This document shows positions 1 through 7,722 of a DNA stretch of 34,970 nt, piece after piece. Made by a program: the position numbers and the translations under genes. The notes beneath the pieces are model-generated. The model did not search any database. It was not told the DNA's origin and was given only the letters and a program-made list of their open reading frames with translations. The DNA is from Candidatus Taylorbacteria bacterium RIFCSPHIGHO2_02_FULL_46_13 (GTDB taxonomy: Bacteria > Patescibacteriota > Minisyncoccia > Phycocordibacterales > DSPV01): contig MHRQ01000012.1 of the NCBI GenBank assembly GCA_001821015.1, forward strand, positions 3,459 to 38,428, read 5' to 3'. Positions within the stretch are counted from its first letter, which is position 1. Each line of letters begins with the position of its first letter.

Positions 1-297
1 GCATTCGTGGTTGCGCTCGTTTGGTCCGTTGTCGTACTAAAAATTCCCACCGAGATAAGAGCTCGGCGGTTACGCAATTTTCTTCTGTTTTGTGTGCTCT
101 TCGCGGGGTCGGTAGTTTCGTATGAAGTTGCCGATTTCTACAAACTTCTTCCCAACGGTGGAATCCCGATCAGCTGCACTCCTGGAGCAAATCCCCTTGT
201 AACCCCGTGCTTTTACGGTATGCTCTTTTTCATCGCCTCGTTTGTGACCGCAATTTTCGCCACGCGGCGATTACGCACCACCATATCGGAAGTATAA
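1..297 (+). CDS. Small membrane protein, 5' end cut off by the window
   Basis: The frame is open from base 1, and the first usable start (GTG at 7) is probably internal, so the N-terminus is likely missing. The visible 98 residues hold at least two hydrophobic segments: LLFCVLFAGSVVSY near the start and MLFFIASFVTAIFA near the end. Between them is a loop with two cysteines in the pattern SCTPGANPLVTPCFYG. The pair could form a disulfide on the outer face, but I do not recognise a named family. The C-terminus is short and basic (ATRRLRTTISEV). No terminator is evident before the next gene. Function unknown. Confidence 0.55.
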   Translation, partial: AFVVALVWSVVVLKIPTEIRARRLRNFLLFCVLFAGSVVSYEVADFYKLLPNGGIPISCTPGANPLVTPCFYGMLFFIASFVTAIFATRRLRTTISEV

Positions 298-430
298 TGA
301 AAAAATATTTTAAACGATTAAAAACCATACATGTCATGGCCTCGGTCTGGTAACGGTTTCCTTTGCGTGTGGTTCGGTGTATAATTTCTTGAGTAGTCTG
401 GTTTTAATAATTTCATAAGGATATCTATAT

Positions 431-1432
431 ATGCAAAAGAACTATGCACTTTGGGCGGTTATCGCGGTAATTATTATTGGTGGAGCGATTTTCTTGATTA
501 AGGAGTCGGCAACGGAAAATGCTCTTCAAAATCAGGGGGACACGGTTCCCACTACAGAGACGAATACATCGGGCACGATAGAGGCGAGCGTATCTGCGCC
601 GGCAAAATCGAAAGATACTGGGCGTGTTATTTTCTCTATTACTGATGAAGCAGTCGGACTTGATACATTGCAATCCATCATGCTTACCGTAAACGAGCTC
701 TCGGTCCAGAGCTCGCAAGGTAGTTGGGTGAGCATTTCAAAAACACCCCGCACCTTTGACCTTCTTAATTTACACGAGAAGGCGCGTAACGAGCTACTCT
801 CTGATCTAAACTTAACGGCCGGCAGTTATACTAAAATACGTCTCTCCATTGGGAAAGTGGTGATCGTTTCGAAAGAGGGACTGAAAAATGTAGAAGCTAA
901 GTTGCCGTCGCAAACACTGACGTTCAATACAAAAATTGTTGTGGAAAAGGGCGGAACGTCAGGGGTTTCGTTTGACTTTGATTCTGGAAAAGCACTACAC
1001 CGCACGGGTGATGGAACAATACTATTCTTTCCGGTGGTTAAGTTGAATACACAGCACGGCATTGGTCTGGTGCAGATGTTGGGTGGTAATGTTGAGTTAC
1101 TCAACGGTCTCAGCGATTTCGATCAGACCTTGGGTGTGGACGAAAATGGAAATCTAAAAATCGGTTTTGCGTTGGCCGCGTCTACAAAACTTGAGCTTTT
1201 GGGAAACATTGTTCGCATTCTTCCGGCTGATGAAAAAGCTGCAGATCTCAAAGTCAGCGCGCAAACGGCGATAGATACCGCAATACAGAGCGGTTACATA
1301 TCCACCGCGCTTTCGGTACAGACTATCCTTCGAGAAAAAAGCCGTGTCTGGCAGATTGTCGGGACCAAGGGGGCTATGCTTGTGACCGTGTACGTTGATA
1401 TAAATACAGGAAAAGTGGTATCGGTGCAATGA
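431..1432 (+). CDS. Anchored extracytoplasmic DUF4382 protein with PepSY-like C-terminus
   Basis: The 333-residue protein starts with a short basic N-terminus and one membrane helix (about residues 8-24), then a Ser/Thr-rich linker. It is therefore probably anchored with its bulk outside the membrane. Residues about 65-170 match the DUF4382 pattern: a statement of the form TLQSIMLTVNELSVQ, then a WVSIS strand, DLLNL, and the signature LTAGSYTKIRLSIG. The last ~60 residues (alternating Q/A-rich helix then VTVYVDINTGKVVSV) resemble a PepSY domain, which in other proteins is associated with inhibition of proteases or with the cell envelope. An AAGGAT box at 416-421 sits upstream of the ATG, and a TATAAT at 380-385 is a possible -10. 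It converges on the kinase gene across a long hairpin. DUF4382 has no established function. Confidence 0.75.
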   Translation: MQKNYALWAVIAVIIIGGAIFLIKESATENALQNQGDTVPTTETNTSGTIEASVSAPAKSKDTGRVIFSITDEAVGLDTLQSIMLTVNELSVQSSQGSWVSISKTPRTFDLLNLHEKARNELLSDLNLTAGSYTKIRLSIGKVVIVSKEGLKNVEAKLPSQTLTFNTKIVVEKGGTSGVSFDFDSGKALHRTGDGTILFFPVVKLNTQHGIGLVQMLGGNVELLNGLSDFDQTLGVDENGNLKIGFALAASTKLELLGNIVRILPADEKAADLKVSAQTAIDTAIQSGYISTALSVQTILREKSRVWQIVGTKGAMLVTVYVDINTGKVVSVQ

Positions 1433-1468
1433 CGCGCAATTATTAAGTTCGTATCAAAAAACACGAAA

Positions 1469-1518
1469 GTGGCCGCATGAAAACAGCATCTTTAGAGATG
1501 CTGTTTTCATGCGGCCAC
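1469..1518. terminator. Perfect 23-bp hairpin between convergent genes
   Basis: Arms at 1469-1491 and 1496-1518 are fully complementary around a TTAG loop. It lies between the DUF4382 gene (+) and the sensor kinase gene (-), so a bidirectional terminator is the simplest reading. On the minus strand a T6 run follows about 8 nt after the stem; on the plus strand no T-run follows. Confidence 0.6.
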
Positions 1519-1598
1519 ACTCGCGAGTATGTCTGGACAAATCTTATTATTTTAAAAGGGGAGGCGGGCGACCGCATAACTGCAGGGTTTCATACCCT

Positions 1599-2762
1599 TT
1601 ATGCCACAAAACCCGCGCTTATTTCATCAGGGTGTTCTGTCTGTTCTCTTTTAGCACTGTACGCAGCGTCCCCGTTTTTATAGTAGGGAAATGATACGGT
1701 AACAGTCGTGCCGTGGTTCGGGGCACTTTTCACTGCAATTTTTCCATGATGTATTTTGACTAACTCGCTTACGATGGCTAGTCCAAGCCCGCTTGAACCA
1801 TGTTGTCGGTTTCGTGAACGTTCTGCACGGAAAAATGGCTCAAAAATGTGCGGCAGATCTTTACGTTCAATACCCATGCCCGTATCTTGGACGACAAAGA
1901 GTATATGGCCTTGGTAATCAGGCTCAATTAACACGGTAGCTTTCCCTCTGGCGGGCGTGTAGCTAATGGCGTTCTTGATGATATTGGTAGCAATCTGTCC
2001 GATTGCGGTGCTGTTGGCATAAATCATGCGAGGTGTTTTTTTGTATACGATGATTTCTACGCGTTTCTTTTTTGCTAGTTCTCGCAAGGAACGAATGGCC
2101 GCGTCGGCCACAACCCCAAGATCAATACTGCTAAAGTTCATCTGCTCAGGGCGAGTCCAGTTGCTGAATGTCAGGAGGTTATTGATAATCTCTGATGCAC
2201 GGTTCAGTTCGTCTATATTGCTATGTAGCACCCTCTGAACTTTTGGGTCAAGTGACGTGTCCATCAGCGATACTTCGCTGTTCGTTTTTATGATAGCGAT
2301 AGGGGTGCGGAGTTCGTGAGCGATGTCGCCAATGAAGCGTTTTTGAAACAGCAACGCGTTACGCGCTGGCGCGAGCGCGACTTTCGCTATGAAATAGCCA
2401 ACCAGTGTTGCCATCAGTGCGGTTGCAGCAAATACAATAACGAAGTTTCTCATCTGCGCGTTTTGTGCCGCTTGCGCGATGTCTGCTCCGTCCCCAGCAC
2501 TACCCGTGCTTAACTGGTCAATGACGCCCTGCAGGATAGTCCGTGTCAGTTCCTCGTACAAATAGTGGAATGCGTAGGCAACGAGGGCTAAAAGGGATGT
2601 GCCCAGTAAGACAATGCACCCAATAATATTCCACTGCGTACGGAAGATGAGATCTTGCTGATATTTACGCTTTAAGCCGATAGCCCACTCCGCGAACCGT
2701 TTCCAGTAGATCTTCGTGTTCGCGACCGAGCTTGTTTCTGAGATTTTTAACATGAACATCAA
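1599..2762 (-). CDS. Two-component sensor histidine kinase
   Basis: The 387-residue protein (counted from the ATG at 2762) has two membrane helices (about 44-68 and 106-130) enclosing a short, ~38-residue extracytoplasmic segment, so any sensed ligand domain is minimal. The HisKA H-box is IAHELRTP with phospho-acceptor His149. The ATP-binding domain shows the N box (IIKNAISYTP, N264), G1 box (DTGMGI, D293), F box (FEPFF) and G2 box (GSSGLGLAIV). No clear HAMP domain is visible between TM2 and the H-box. Candidate ATG starts at 2762 and 2753 lie inside the regulator gene and give an overlap of about 90 nt. No ATG, GTG or TTG start is seen in this frame between the regulator stop (2665) and TM1. 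It forms an operon with the upstream OmpR-type regulator. The stimulus is unknown. Confidence 0.9.
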   Translation of the reverse strand: MMFMLKISETSSVANTKIYWKRFAEWAIGLKRKYQQDLIFRTQWNIIGCIVLLGTSLLALVAYAFHYLYEELTRTILQGVIDQLSTGSAGDGADIAQAAQNAQMRNFVIVFAATALMATLVGYFIAKVALAPARNALLFQKRFIGDIAHELRTPIAIIKTNSEVSLMDTSLDPKVQRVLHSNIDELNRASEIINNLLTFSNWTRPEQMNFSSIDLGVVADAAIRSLRELAKKKRVEIIVYKKTPRMIYANSTAIGQIATNIIKNAISYTPARGKATVLIEPDYQGHILFVVQDTGMGIERKDLPHIFEPFFRAERSRNRQHGSSGLGLAIVSELVKIHHGKIAVKSAPNHGTTVTVSFPYYKNGDAAYSAKREQTEHPDEISAGFVA

Positions 2763-3335
2763 CTACGTTGCTAAATGATAAATAATTGAAATCCCATAAA
2801 TGGCTCAACAAATCTTCCCTATTGATGGCCTCATTGGGATGTCGTAGAAAGTATTCAAGCAACATGAATTCTTTTAGGGTGAGCGGCAGTAGGGTTTCTC
2901 CCTTGCGCGCCATTTGTTCGGAGGCATTGAGTTCAATGTCTCGAACACGAAGTACTATAGGAACCATAGGCGCCGGCCGTCTGTGCAAAGCATCGATCCG
3001 CGCACAAAGTTCATCGAACGAGAATGGTTTTACTACGTAATCATCGGCACCAGATGTAAGCAAGCGCACTTTTTCATCCGCTTCATCCCGCGCAGTGAGT
3101 ATGAGTATCGGGAGGGTGATAGTGCGCTCCCTGACTGTTTTACAGATGGTGGCACCATCCATACCCGGCAACATAAGGTCTAGAATCACCAGGTCGTAGT
3201 CGTTATGATGAAGAGATATCCTTGTTAATGCGGAGGTGCCGTCATACAGTGCGTCCACCGCGTGCCCTTTATGAGTCAAACCCTCTACGACGGCATCAGC
3301 TAGCTTTTTTCGTCTTCTACAAGAAGTATTCTCAT
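2665..3335 (-). CDS. OmpR-family response regulator, frame broken at an A6 tract
   Basis: Translation from the ATG at 3333-3335 gives MRILLVEDEK, the expected receiver start with the acidic Mg-binding residues, but then hits TAG. The -1 frame continues as KLADAVVEG and joins the long frame (204 codons, in which the first possible start is a TTG at 3279) to give a normal ~223-residue OmpR-type protein. The join falls in a run of six A (plus-strand T6 at 3305-3310). The rest is intact: phospho-acceptor Asp in LVILDLMLPG (about residue 54), Thr and Lys of the receiver (LTARD, VVKPF), and a winged-helix domain ending VRGVGYRLKA. Either slippage on A6 restores the frame, or there is a sequencing/assembly error, or the gene is decaying. 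The TTG at 3279 alone would lack beta-1 and the acidic pocket. It precedes and overlaps the kinase gene. Confidence 0.8.
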
Positions 3336-3361
3336 AATTTTGGTTTTTAGCTTATAGAGGC

Positions 3362-3382
3362 GCTATACACAATATCGTATAG
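3362..3382. promoter_or_regulatory. Inverted repeat upstream of the regulator gene
   Basis: GCTATAC (3362-3368) and GTATAGC (3376-3382) are perfect 7-bp arms separated by 7 nt, about 27 bp upstream of the regulator start on the minus strand. It could be an operator for autoregulation. A second palindrome (GGCTTCATGAAGCC, 3396-3409) lies close by. Function inferred from position only. Confidence 0.3.
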
Positions 3383-3490
3383 CTCGGTCAGTGAAGGCTT
3401 CATGAAGCCCTTTGGTAGAGACGAATAGCAATGGCGTATATTACGGTTTATTTAGACTAGGATACCACTATTCCTAATTTGCCCTGCTAG

Positions 3491-3499
3491 TGCTATGAT
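3491..3499 (+). promoter_or_regulatory. Extended -10 promoter of the SWIB gene
   Basis: TG-C-TATGAT at 3491-3499 is an extended -10 element. No good -35 is present at 17 bp. Transcription would start about 20 nt before the ATG at 3528. Confidence 0.45.
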
Positions 3500-3527
3500 T
3501 AAAGGCGTTACTAAGTAATTAAAAAAT

Positions 3528-3782
3528 ATGGCAAAAGAGAACTCTGCTTTTATGAAGCCCCTGAATGTTAGCCCTGAGCTAGCAGCAGTCGTTGGAAATG
3601 GCCCAATGCCACGATCAGAAGTGGTCAAGAAACTGTGGGTATATATCAAGGCTAACAATCTTCAGGATTCAAAGGATAAGCGCCTTATCAATGCCGATGA
3701 AAAGCTCAAGAAAGTATTCGGCGGACAAGCACAGGTGCATATGATGAAAATGGCCGGACATCTTTCCAAACACCTATCCTAA
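3528..3782 (+). CDS. Stand-alone SWIB/MDM2-domain protein
   Basis: The 84-residue protein is almost entirely a SWIB domain: MKPLNVSPELAAVVG, then PMPRSEVVKKLWVYIKANNLQD, KRLINADEKLKKVFGG and a C-terminal helix. The SWIB/MDM2 fold is best known in eukaryotic chromatin remodellers; single-domain bacterial versions occur in chlamydiae and in CPR bacteria, where a DNA-associated role is suspected but not proven. No second domain is present. It is monocistronic, with its own extended -10 and a strong terminator. Confidence 0.88.
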   Translation: MAKENSAFMKPLNVSPELAAVVGNGPMPRSEVVKKLWVYIKANNLQDSKDKRLINADEKLKKVFGGQAQVHMMKMAGHLSKHLS

Positions 3783-3797
3783 CTGAATTGCCACAGA

Positions 3798-3834
3798 AGC
3801 CCGCTTTGATTCTTGTAATCAGAGTGGGTTTTTG
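3798..3834 (+). terminator. Rho-independent terminator of the SWIB gene
   Basis: A stem formed by AGCCCGCTTTGATT and AATCAGAGTGGGTT (with two G-T wobbles) around a CTTGT loop is followed by a T-rich tract (TTTTTGTTTT). Confidence 0.8.
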
Positions 3835-3844
3835 TTTTGCTATG

Positions 3845-3923
3845 TTATTGCCAAGCGAGTGAGCGGAGAGAAAAAGTATCTTCTTTTCTCTCCCGAGCGA
3901 GCGATGGCAACAAAGGGTGTAAT
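3845..3923 (+). repeat. Dispersed palindromic repeat, copy A
   Basis: About 79 bp, running from TTATTGCCAAGCGAG to GATGGCAACAAAGGG. The ends TTGCCA/TGGCAA and the inner GAGAGAAAA/TTTTCTCTC blocks are inverted, so the unit folds into a long interrupted hairpin. Near-identical copies lie at 4263-4343 (same strand) and 10159-10239 (opposite strand), with a shortened one at 16849-16884. All are intergenic. Confidence 0.85.
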
Positions 3924-3943
3924 GCCCTTTATTACCTGTCGAC

Positions 3944-3972
3944 TTGCAATATACCCCCTGGGGGTATATACT
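3944..3972 (+). promoter_or_regulatory. csoR promoter with CsoR/RcnR-type operator in the spacer
   Basis: TTGCAA (3944-3949) and TATACT (3967-3972) are separated by 17 bp. A perfect palindrome (3949-3969) with arms ATATACCCCC and GGGGGTATAT around a central T fills that spacer. Repressor binding would block RNA polymerase directly. The -10 ends 8 nt before the ATG, so the transcript would be leaderless or nearly so. The C/G-tract palindrome is the classic site type for this repressor family. Confidence 0.85.
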
Positions 3973-3980
3973 CGGGTGAT

Positions 3981-4253
3981 ATGAATAAGCAAACACAGAA
4001 GGCCTTATTGAGCCGTTTACGCCGTATTGAAGGGCAAGTCCGTGGGCTTCAAAGGATGGTTGAGGAAGAAACGTATTGTGTTGACGTCATTACTCAAGCA
4101 TACGCAATCAAAAGCGCCTTGGGCGCTTTTGAAGGACTCATGTTAAAAAACCATCTTGAGACTCATGTTGCTGATCAGATGCGACATGGGAAAGAAAACA
4201 AAGCAGTTGGAGAAATTCTTAAGATTTACCGAGTATCGCAAAGAAAACAATAG
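3981..4253 (+). CDS. csoR: CsoR/RcnR-family metal-sensing repressor
   Basis: The 90-residue all-helical protein is a full-length DUF156 (CsoR/RcnR/FrmR) repressor: LLSRLRRIEGQVRGLQRMVEE is the usual helix 1, and YCVDVITQ carries the conserved Cys. Candidate metal ligands are C33, H58 and H62. Spacing (25 and 4) is exactly that of CsoR C-H-C, but the last ligand is His, as in RcnR (Ni/Co). The RcnR N-terminal His is absent. Copper is favoured by context (a CopB-type ATPase follows), but the metal is uncertain. The start at 3981 is chosen because it lies just after the operator-promoter; an upstream extension would cross the operator and repeat A. It is expected to be autoregulated. Repeat copies A and B flank the gene. 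Confidence 0.88.
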   Translation: MNKQTQKALLSRLRRIEGQVRGLQRMVEEETYCVDVITQAYAIKSALGAFEGLMLKNHLETHVADQMRHGKENKAVGEILKIYRVSQRKQ

Positions 4254-4262
4254 CAAAGGTTT

Positions 4263-4343
4263 TTATTGCCAAGCGAGTGAGTGGAGAGAAAAAGTATCTT
4301 CTTTTTCTCTCCCGAGCGAGCGATGGCAACAAAGGGTTTAATA
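4263..4343 (+). repeat. Dispersed palindromic repeat, copy B
   Basis: About 81 bp, nearly identical to copy A and in the same orientation. It begins just after the csoR stop (4253) and ends with CAAAGGGTTTAATA. It may double as a transcription-termination or mRNA-stabilising structure. Confidence 0.85.
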
Positions 4344-4388
4344 TCCTTTATCAACTAAAATTATCAGTTAATCAATTTTTTAATCACG

Positions 4389-4604
4389 ATGAAAAAATCT
4401 TCTTTGATCCACGGTGTGTCTATGGTAACCGGTATTTGGGGTGCGCTTGCGCTCGTTGGAGCATGGCTTGCGGGTGAAACCGGAACTATCTTTGGGTTTA
4501 CACAACAGCACTGTTTCTTTGATGCGATCGTGCTTGAACTCATTTCTGTTTCTGCCGGTGTGTGCGCTTTGTATCGTCGTCAATTAGAGCGTGAAATCCA
4601 ATAA
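4389..4604 (+). CDS. Two-helix small membrane protein of the copper island
   Basis: The 71-residue protein has a basic N-terminus and two predicted membrane helices (about 10-29 and 42-62). A short loop between them contains GFTQQHCFFDA, with a His-Cys pair that could bind metal. The C-terminus is charged (YRRQLEREIQ) and probably cytoplasmic. I do not recognise the family. It sits 8 bp upstream of the copper ATPase on the same strand, so it is almost certainly cotranscribed and may assist metal delivery or the ATPase; this is inferred from position only. Confidence 0.7.
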   Translation: MKKSSLIHGVSMVTGIWGALALVGAWLAGETGTIFGFTQQHCFFDAIVLELISVSAGVCALYRRQLEREIQ

Positions 4605-4612
4605 CAATTTCA

Positions 4613-6688
4613 ATGGACTGTTGTGACCACATAAAACCAGATAAACCAGAAACACCACACGAGTACATCTCGGAAAGTCTTTACACGTGCCCCATGCATC
4701 CCGAAATCCAGCGCGAACAGCCCGGTATGTGTCCTGAATGTGGTATGGCGCTCGTGCCGGTAAGAGGTATGAAAAAAACGGGTCATGTTTCGCATGGGGA
4801 TCATAGCGATTTCAATAAACATGCGGGACATCGCACCTTGTCGTTTCTCACGAAGTTCTGGATATCGCTTGTCTTGACCTTACCAATCATCGCATATTCA
4901 GATCTACCTGCTATGTTTCTGCACTGGACCGCCCCCCAATTTGTTGGGTCGCAGTTTCTCTCGCTGATCCTTGGAAGTATTATCTTTTTTTACTGCGGAT
5001 GGATATTCCTCGCGAGCGCGTGGCGTGAATTGAAAGCACGCCTTCCGGGCATGATGACGCTCATTGCTCTTGCAATTACCACCGCCTACGTGTGGAGTGT
5101 GTATTCAACCCTCTCAGGTTCCGGCCATACTCTCTGGTGGGAGCTTTCTACGTTGATTGCGGTTATGCTTCTCGGCCACTGGATTGAGATGCGGGCAGTA
5201 CAGGGTGCACAGGGCGCTCTTAAAGAACTAGCAAAACTTCTTCCTGATACAGCAGAGGTTATTCGAGGTAGTCAGATTGTTATCGTTGCTCTAAACGAAC
5301 TTACCGTTGGTGACATCATAGTGGTTCGCCCCGGGGGAAAAGTGCCGGCTGACGGGAAGATTATTGGTGGACGTTCAGATTTGAATGAATCAATTATCAC
5401 CGGAGAATCAAGGCCTGTCCCCAAAACGGTGGGCCATGAAGTTATTGCCGGGGCAATCAACGGCGATGGCAGTCTCAATATTGAAGTCACGAAGATTGGC
5501 GAGAGTACCTTTCTGGCCGGTGTTATGCGTCTGGTTGCTGATGCCGAAGCGAGTAAATCAAAGCTACAGATGCTTTCTGATCGGGCCGCATTTTATTTAA
5601 CCATGGTGGCTGTTGGTGCCGGTGTCATAACGTTTGTTGCCTGGCTTATTGCGGGTGCCGGAACATCATTCGCTATTGAGCGATTGGTTGCCGTTCTTGT
5701 TATCGCGTGTCCGCACGCGCTGGGGCTTGCAATTCCCCTCGTTGCTTCAATTTCTACCACCATGGCTGCTCGAAATGGTCTCTTGATTCGCCAGCGTCTT
5801 GCGCTTGAGGCGGCTCGGAAAATTGATGTGGTACTGTTTGATAAGACAGGGACGCTTACCGAAGCGAAATTCAAAGTAACACTGGTGAGTTCTGACGAAG
5901 TTCTGGCTCTGGCCGCTTCGGTGAACGCGCACTCCGAACATCCGATTGCTAAAGCGATGGTGGAAGAAGCACAAAAGCGGTCGTTGCGACTTCAAGAAGT
6001 AAAAGATTTCAAGCGTGTGCCTGGCCGAGGGGCCGAAGGCACTCTGGCAGGCAAGCATATATTCGTCGGTACGAAAGGAGGTGATGATATTGTGGTGGAG
6101 CGCGAGGGAAGAATTATGGGGACGATATCGGTTGCAGATGCAGTCCGTCCGGAATCAAAAGAAGCGATTACTCGTCTGAAAAAAAGTGGAATCCGCGTGG
6201 CAATGATTACCGGCGACAGCGAAGAATCAGCTCGCCGCGTAGCAGGCGAGCTTGGATTGGATGAGTACTTTGCGCGGGTTCTTCCCGGAGACAAAGTTAA
6301 GAAAGTCCGCGAATTGCAGTCTCGGGGGCTCACTGTTGCTATGGTTGGTGATGGCATCAATGATGCACCGGCTTTGGCACAAGCCGACCTCGGCATTGCC
6401 ATCGGCGCAGGAACGAATGTTGCAATTGAATCTGCGGGCATCATTCTCGTTAAAAATGATCCGCGCGACATCTCCAAAATCATAACGCTCTCTAAACTGA
6501 CCTATGCAAAGATGATTCAGAATCTTTTTTGGGCCACGGGTTATAATCTAGTTGCCTTACCCGTGGCGGCGGGAGCGCTGGCTCCGTGGGGTGTTATTTT
6601 GCAACCGGCGGTGGCAGCTGTTTTCATGTCACTCTCCACTGTTATTGTCTCCGTAAATGCGGTACTCTTGAGAAATAGGCGTCTCTAA
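4613..6688 (+). CDS. copB: CopB-type P1B copper-exporting ATPase
   Basis: The 691-residue protein is a complete heavy-metal P-type ATPase. The N-terminus carries a Cys/His heavy-metal-binding domain (YTCPMHPEI ... PGMCPECGMALVP, about residues 24-47) and then a His-rich stretch (HVSHGDHSDFNKHAGH), rather than a classical GMxCxxC HMA domain. Catalytic motifs are intact: TGES (263-266), the membrane CPH triad (366-368), phosphorylated D410 in DKTGT, SEHP (441-444) and GDGIND (579-584). CPH rather than CPC places it with CopB-type (P1B-3) pumps, which export copper and possibly silver. It is the core of the copper island, follows the 71-residue membrane protein by 8 bp and precedes the next gene by 4 bp. 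It is presumably induced through CsoR, although no second operator was found directly upstream. Confidence 0.95.
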   Translation: MDCCDHIKPDKPETPHEYISESLYTCPMHPEIQREQPGMCPECGMALVPVRGMKKTGHVSHGDHSDFNKHAGHRTLSFLTKFWISLVLTLPIIAYSDLPAMFLHWTAPQFVGSQFLSLILGSIIFFYCGWIFLASAWRELKARLPGMMTLIALAITTAYVWSVYSTLSGSGHTLWWELSTLIAVMLLGHWIEMRAVQGAQGALKELAKLLPDTAEVIRGSQIVIVALNELTVGDIIVVRPGGKVPADGKIIGGRSDLNESIITGESRPVPKTVGHEVIAGAINGDGSLNIEVTKIGESTFLAGVMRLVADAEASKSKLQMLSDRAAFYLTMVAVGAGVITFVAWLIAGAGTSFAIERLVAVLVIACPHALGLAIPLVASISTTMAARNGLLIRQRLALEAARKIDVVLFDKTGTLTEAKFKVTLVSSDEVLALAASVNAHSEHPIAKAMVEEAQKRSLRLQEVKDFKRVPGRGAEGTLAGKHIFVGTKGGDDIVVEREGRIMGTISVADAVRPESKEAITRLKKSGIRVAMITGDSEESARRVAGELGLDEYFARVLPGDKVKKVRELQSRGLTVAMVGDGINDAPALAQADLGIAIGAGTNVAIESAGIILVKNDPRDISKIITLSKLTYAKMIQNLFWATGYNLVALPVAAGALAPWGVILQPAVAAVFMSLSTVIVSVNAVLLRNRRL

Positions 6689-6692
6689 ATGT

Positions 6693-7106
6693 ATGTATTC
6701 CACATCTAAACAAATTATCTCGGTGATGATCCTGATATCGTTCCTGACGATTGTGTTTCTAAGTGTTGTAGCCATGTTACATATGCCAGATGGAGATATG
6801 TCTGGCGACTGTCCATTCTCTGCACTAGGAGACTCGCTTTGTCCACAGGATGCGGTAACGGTTGCTCTCCACCACATATCTGCGTACCAGTCATTTTTCA
6901 ATGTGCCCGTTGGTTCGGGTCAGACGGCACTGATTATTTCCTTACTTCTTGCCACCTACGCGATGCTCGTAATCGGTATACGTTCTCCGTTACGTGGGCC
7001 GCCCGCTACTGTGCGTCTTGTCTATGGTTCTCCACCGGTTAATTCTTATGAAAGGAAAATAACTCGCTGGCTGTCTTTGTTTGAAAACAGCCCCTCTACC
7101 TACTAA
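6693..7106 (+). CDS. Two-helix membrane protein of the copper island
   Basis: The 137-residue protein has an N-terminal membrane helix (about 8-29), an external segment with possible metal ligands (MLHMPDGDMSGDCPF ... DSLCPQD ... HHIS), a second helix (about 68-88) and a polar C-terminal tail. The Met/His/Cys cluster between the helices resembles copper-binding segments of small copper-resistance membrane proteins, but I cannot assign a family. Its start is 4 bp after the copper ATPase stop, so it is cotranscribed. Two consecutive terminator-like hairpins follow it, which probably reduce transcription into the DUF1573/CcdA part of the island. Confidence 0.7.
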   Translation: MYSTSKQIISVMILISFLTIVFLSVVAMLHMPDGDMSGDCPFSALGDSLCPQDAVTVALHHISAYQSFFNVPVGSGQTALIISLLLATYAMLVIGIRSPLRGPPATVRLVYGSPPVNSYERKITRWLSLFENSPSTY

Positions 7107-7139
7107 GAGCACTTAAAAAGTTCTGCTTTTTAAGTGCTC
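7107..7139. terminator. Perfect 14-bp hairpin after the copper ATPase operon
   Basis: Arms 7107-7120 and 7126-7139 (GAGCACTTAAAAAG and its complement) close over a 5-nt loop. The descending arm contains T5. Confidence 0.65.
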
Positions 7140-7142
7140 ACG

Positions 7143-7166
7143 CTCGCGCCCGTTCGCGAGTTTTTT
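7143..7166 (+). terminator. Second, short rho-independent terminator
   Basis: CTCGCG (7143-7148) and CGCGAG (7155-7160) form a GC-rich stem directly followed by TTTTTT. Together with the preceding hairpin it is a tandem terminator. Confidence 0.7.
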
Positions 7167-7200
7167 CGTTTCTTATTCTTCTCATCTAATACAGTTCGTA

Positions 7201-7718
7201 TGAAACCAAAAACAATTGTTAACGTTCTCGTTGTCAGCTTTGTACTGATAGGTCTCTTTGTTTGGGGTTATACTCAGAAAGAAGCCACTACGGCATCCGT
7301 TCAGGGAGTTGGAGGGGCGTCCTCATCTAAAAGCGCTCTTGTGGTGTCTGAAACCATTTATGATTTTGGCACCATCTCTATGAAGGGTGGAGATGTCACT
7401 ACAGAGTTCACCATTACTAATCCGACCGACCGCGATATTATCATCAGCACGGTGGTTACCTCCTGTATGTGCACGACCGCGTTCATCGTAGATCCGAACG
7501 GGGGGGCTAAAGGTCCGTTCGGCATGCCCGGACACGGGGGGGCGGTACCGCCGGCCAATGAGATTATAAAAGCCGGTGAGAACCGCACCATCCGTGTCGT
7601 CTATGATCCCAATGCCCACGGTCCTGCGGGAATAGGTGCGATTGACCGTTTCGTCGTGCTGACTGACACATTAGGCGGCACGCTAGAGCTTGAGATAAAG
7701 GCGCTGGTAACTCCATAA
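7201..7718 (+). CDS. Anchored DUF1573 protein
   Basis: The ATG at 7201 gives a 172-residue protein with one N-terminal membrane helix (about 7-23) and an external DUF1573 domain. The domain shows the typical start (ETIYDFGTISMKGGDVTTEFTITNPTDRDIIIS), then SCMCTTAF and a closing strand (VVYDPNAHGPAGIGAIDRFVV). DUF1573 has an Ig-like fold related to ASPM/SPD-2/Hydin domains. The CMC motif is a candidate metal or disulfide site. The earlier in-frame start at 7134 is unlikely because it would lie inside the tandem terminators. A CcdA-like gene follows 4 bp later, which suggests that the Cys pair may be kept reduced by that transporter. Confidence 0.82.
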
Positions 7719-7722
7719 CGGT

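Noticed and set aside
3837..3980. Longer csoR reading frame from 3837
   Set aside because: It runs through repeat A and the operator-promoter and adds no family-like sequence.
3845..4343. CRISPR-like array from repeats A and B
   Set aside because: Only two direct copies ~420 bp apart with a gene between them, and they are themselves palindromic; no spacers or cas genes.
5992..6483. Minus-strand ORF inside the copper ATPase gene
   Set aside because: Complement of a conserved P-type ATPase region; Ser/Pro/Arg-rich composition is typical of a shadow frame.
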